Shown here: positions 62,446 to 64,000 of the stretch, one piece after another | Layout: the number at the start of each line of letters is the position of its first letter | How positions within the stretch are numbered: position 1 is the stretch's first letter | Source: a bacterium | Lineage (GTDB): Bacteria > Sumerlaeota > Sumerlaeia > SLMS01 > JAHLLQ01 | DNA length: 64,000 nt | Reading direction: 5' to 3' | Assembly (NCBI GenBank): GCA_020444065.1 | Contig: JAHLLQ010000009.1 | Location: 62,001-126,000 of the forward strand | The notes under the pieces: generated by a model | Seen by the model: the letters and a program-made list of their open reading frames with translations, nothing else | Told to the model about the DNA's origin: nothing | The model's database searches: none | Made by a program: the position numbers and the translations under genes

Positions 62446-64000
62446 ATGAAGAGACGATTCAGTACGGGGACTTTGCTGGCCTGCGGGCTGGCCGCGATGT
62501 TGACGGCGACCAGCGCGCCGGCCGGCGAAGTGATTCTGCAGTACTTCGAAGGCAAGTGGGAAACCATCGAGCGCCGCGCGCCGGATATCTTCATGGCCGG
62601 TTACGATGCGGTGTGGGTTCCGCCTCCGGGCAAGGCCGACAGCGGCGGTTATTCCGTCGGCTATGATGTCTTCGACCGATTCAACCTCGGCACGCCCGGC
62701 GATCGAACGCTCTACGGCACGGAGCAGGGCTTCCACCGTATGTCGGAGGAGCTCGATCGCGCTGGTATGAGTCTGTTCATCGACACCGTGCTGAATCACA
62801 ACGGATTCCGCGATGCCTCGACAACGGACTTCGAAGCATATGGCGGCTATCCCGGCTTTGTAACGACGTTGCCGGAAGACATCGATGGCGACTTCCACAG
62901 TTCCTACGCCGGTGGTGATATCGAAGGTCGACTCGCCGGGTTGATCGATATCGCGCAGGAAAAGAACCATCGCTTTATTCGCAACCCGGTTCCGGGTTTC
63001 TCGAATCTGATTCCGAATGAAACGCCGCGTGAATCGAATCGCGCGTTGTATCCCGATCTCGATCTGCCGGAGGAATACGGCCGGCATCCGTTCAATTTGG
63101 CGAGTCCATTGGCGGGCGATCCCGTGGAGGAAAACGCGACGGGACTGCTGCAGCGCTACTGCCAGTGGATTTCGGAAGTTCACGGCGTGGATGGCTATCG
63201 ACTCGACGCCGTGAAACACGTTCCGACGTGGTTCTGGAATGGCTACTTCGACCCCGCCGTTTACAACGTCGGGCGCAATCCAATCGATGGGTTGGCGCGT
63301 ACGCCGTTCAGCTTTGGGGAGAACTTCACCGGCGACTTCGGTTTGCTCGCGGCGTATTGCCGCAAGGACGGCTATGGCAATCGCGACACGCTGGACTTCC
63401 CTTTGTTCTTTGCGATGAAGGGTGTTTTCGATGCAGGCGGCTTCGGCGACATGCGCAATCTGGAGTACGCCAGCTTCGACGGCGTGGACGGCAATGCGAA
63501 CGATGGAACGTTCGGCGTTCTGTTTGCCGCCAGTCACGATGAGTTCGGCCCCGGCAAGTTCAATGGCTTTGACAATATCCCGCACGCGCACATTCTGACG
63601 CGAACGGGTTATCCCGCGGTCTACTACAATGCCCATGAGTTCGGCACCAATCGCGACTTCCCGAAAGACGGTCGCGGCGATGCGATCGGCAACTACGGCG
63701 TGACTCTTCTGCCGACGCTTGTGCGAATCAACGATGTGTATTCGCGCTCCGGCCACAACACGCGCTGGATCGACGAGGACATCTATATCTACGAGCGCTG
63801 GAATTCAATGCTGGTCGGTCTCTCCGATCGCGGCGACGATGGCTACGATGAGCGCACTGTCCAGACGGCGTTCGGCGCAGGCACGGTCCTGACTGAGTTG
63901 ACTGGCAATGCGACCGATGCCACCGTTGATCCGGGTGACGATCTTTTTGACACCGTGACGGTAAATGGCGACGGAACGGTGACCATTCGTGTTCCGCGCA
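62446..64000 (+). CDS. Secreted GH13 alpha-amylase-like enzyme, 3' truncated
   Basis: The frame is open to the window end (518 codons seen). A signal peptide (LTATSAPA) is followed by a family-13 barrel: TVLNHNG (region I), GYRLDAVKH with the nucleophile Asp (II), FSFGENF with the acid/base Glu (III) and ASHDEF with the third Asp (IV, where most members have NHD). The last visible part (TVNGDGTVTIRVP) is the start of a C-terminal beta domain. It is the second exported GH13 enzyme here. GGAG lies 11 nt before the ATG. Confidence 0.88.
   Translation, partial: MKRRFSTGTLLACGLAAMLTATSAPAGEVILQYFEGKWETIERRAPDIFMAGYDAVWVPPPGKADSGGYSVGYDVFDRFNLGTPGDRTLYGTEQGFHRMSEELDRAGMSLFIDTVLNHNGFRDASTTDFEAYGGYPGFVTTLPEDIDGDFHSSYAGGDIEGRLAGLIDIAQEKNHRFIRNPVPGFSNLIPNETPRESNRALYPDLDLPEEYGRHPFNLASPLAGDPVEENATGLLQRYCQWISEVHGVDGYRLDAVKHVPTWFWNGYFDPAVYNVGRNPIDGLARTPFSFGENFTGDFGLLAAYCRKDGYGNRDTLDFPLFFAMKGVFDAGGFGDMRNLEYASFDGVDGNANDGTFGVLFAASHDEFGPGKFNGFDNIPHAHILTRTGYPAVYYNAHEFGTNRDFPKDGRGDAIGNYGVTLLPTLVRINDVYSRSGHNTRWIDEDIYIYERWNSMLVGLSDRGDDGYDERTVQTAFGAGTVLTELTGNATDATVDPGDDLFDTVTVNGDGTVTIRVPR

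Overview
This window is GC-rich chromosomal DNA from a Gram-negative, heterotrophic bacterium. KdsA (LPS core sugar synthesis), Sec signal peptides, lipobox lipoproteins and a metal-dependent-type KDO8P synthase support a two-membrane cell. The mix of family-13 amylases, a DUF2961/GH172 lipoprotein, a dockerin-like tail, Ser/Thr-kinase signalling and SpoIIE-type phosphatases, with intergenic DNA full of small palindromes and dispersed repeats, recalls uncultured lineages near Planctomycetota, Hydrogenedentota or Sumerlaeota. No marker here settles the phylum, so that is only a guess.

Layout. 1-2.3 kb: end of a Na+-translocating decarboxylase beta subunit, then a YkgJ-type Cys-cluster protein coupled to a DUF1284 protein. 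2.7-5.2 kb: an ArsR-methyltransferase (SahR-like) regulator followed by ahcY, with a perfect palindrome upstream. 5.3-10 kb: a secreted GH13 amylase, an AT-richer two-gene island (membrane/GAF-like protein plus a tiny basic protein) and a GAF-PAS histidine kinase. 10.4-13.8 kb: asd, then an MNT-HEPN toxin-antitoxin pair flanked by two near-identical copies of the asd terminator, then an AraC-GyrI regulator with a stand-alone GyrI paralogue. 14-18.5 kb: two paralogous exported proteins, a polysaccharide deacetylase and a LamG-like secreted protein.

19.3-27.6 kb: a minus-strand acyl-CoA cluster with an acyl-CoA dehydrogenase, a CoA-binding protein, a B12-binding/G-protein fusion, a mutase subunit with isobutyryl-CoA mutase-type residues, and an AtuA protein split into an N-terminal part and a C-terminal part fused to an enoyl-CoA hydratase. 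It reads as a route for branched or terpenoid acyl-CoAs built around a split IcmF. 27.9-34 kb: a complete Yej-like peptide ABC importer. 34-40 kb: a degenerate cyclase/pseudokinase carrying a predicted external starch-binding domain, a metallophosphoesterase and a DUF2961 lipoprotein. 40.1-40.9 kb: a non-coding block with a 212-bp tandem repeat. 41-43 kb: groES-groEL.

43-55 kb: two SpoIIE-type phosphatases, a membrane-anchored nuclease, a secreted PKD/dockerin-like protein, the DUF58-transglutaminase-kdsA-truA operon, dtd, a DJ-1/PfpI protein with a histone-like tail and a LON-domain protein. 55.6-64 kb: a 48-residue membrane protein with its own strong terminator, a secreted beta-helix protein, CopA, a GT4 glycosyltransferase and a second secreted GH13 enzyme that runs off the end.

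The most unusual items are the cyclase-pseudokinase-CBM25 protein, the split isobutyryl-CoA mutase with the AtuA-C/hydratase fusion, the terminator-flanked toxin-antitoxin insertion, the SahR-like/ahcY pair with its candidate operator, and the AT-richer two-gene island.
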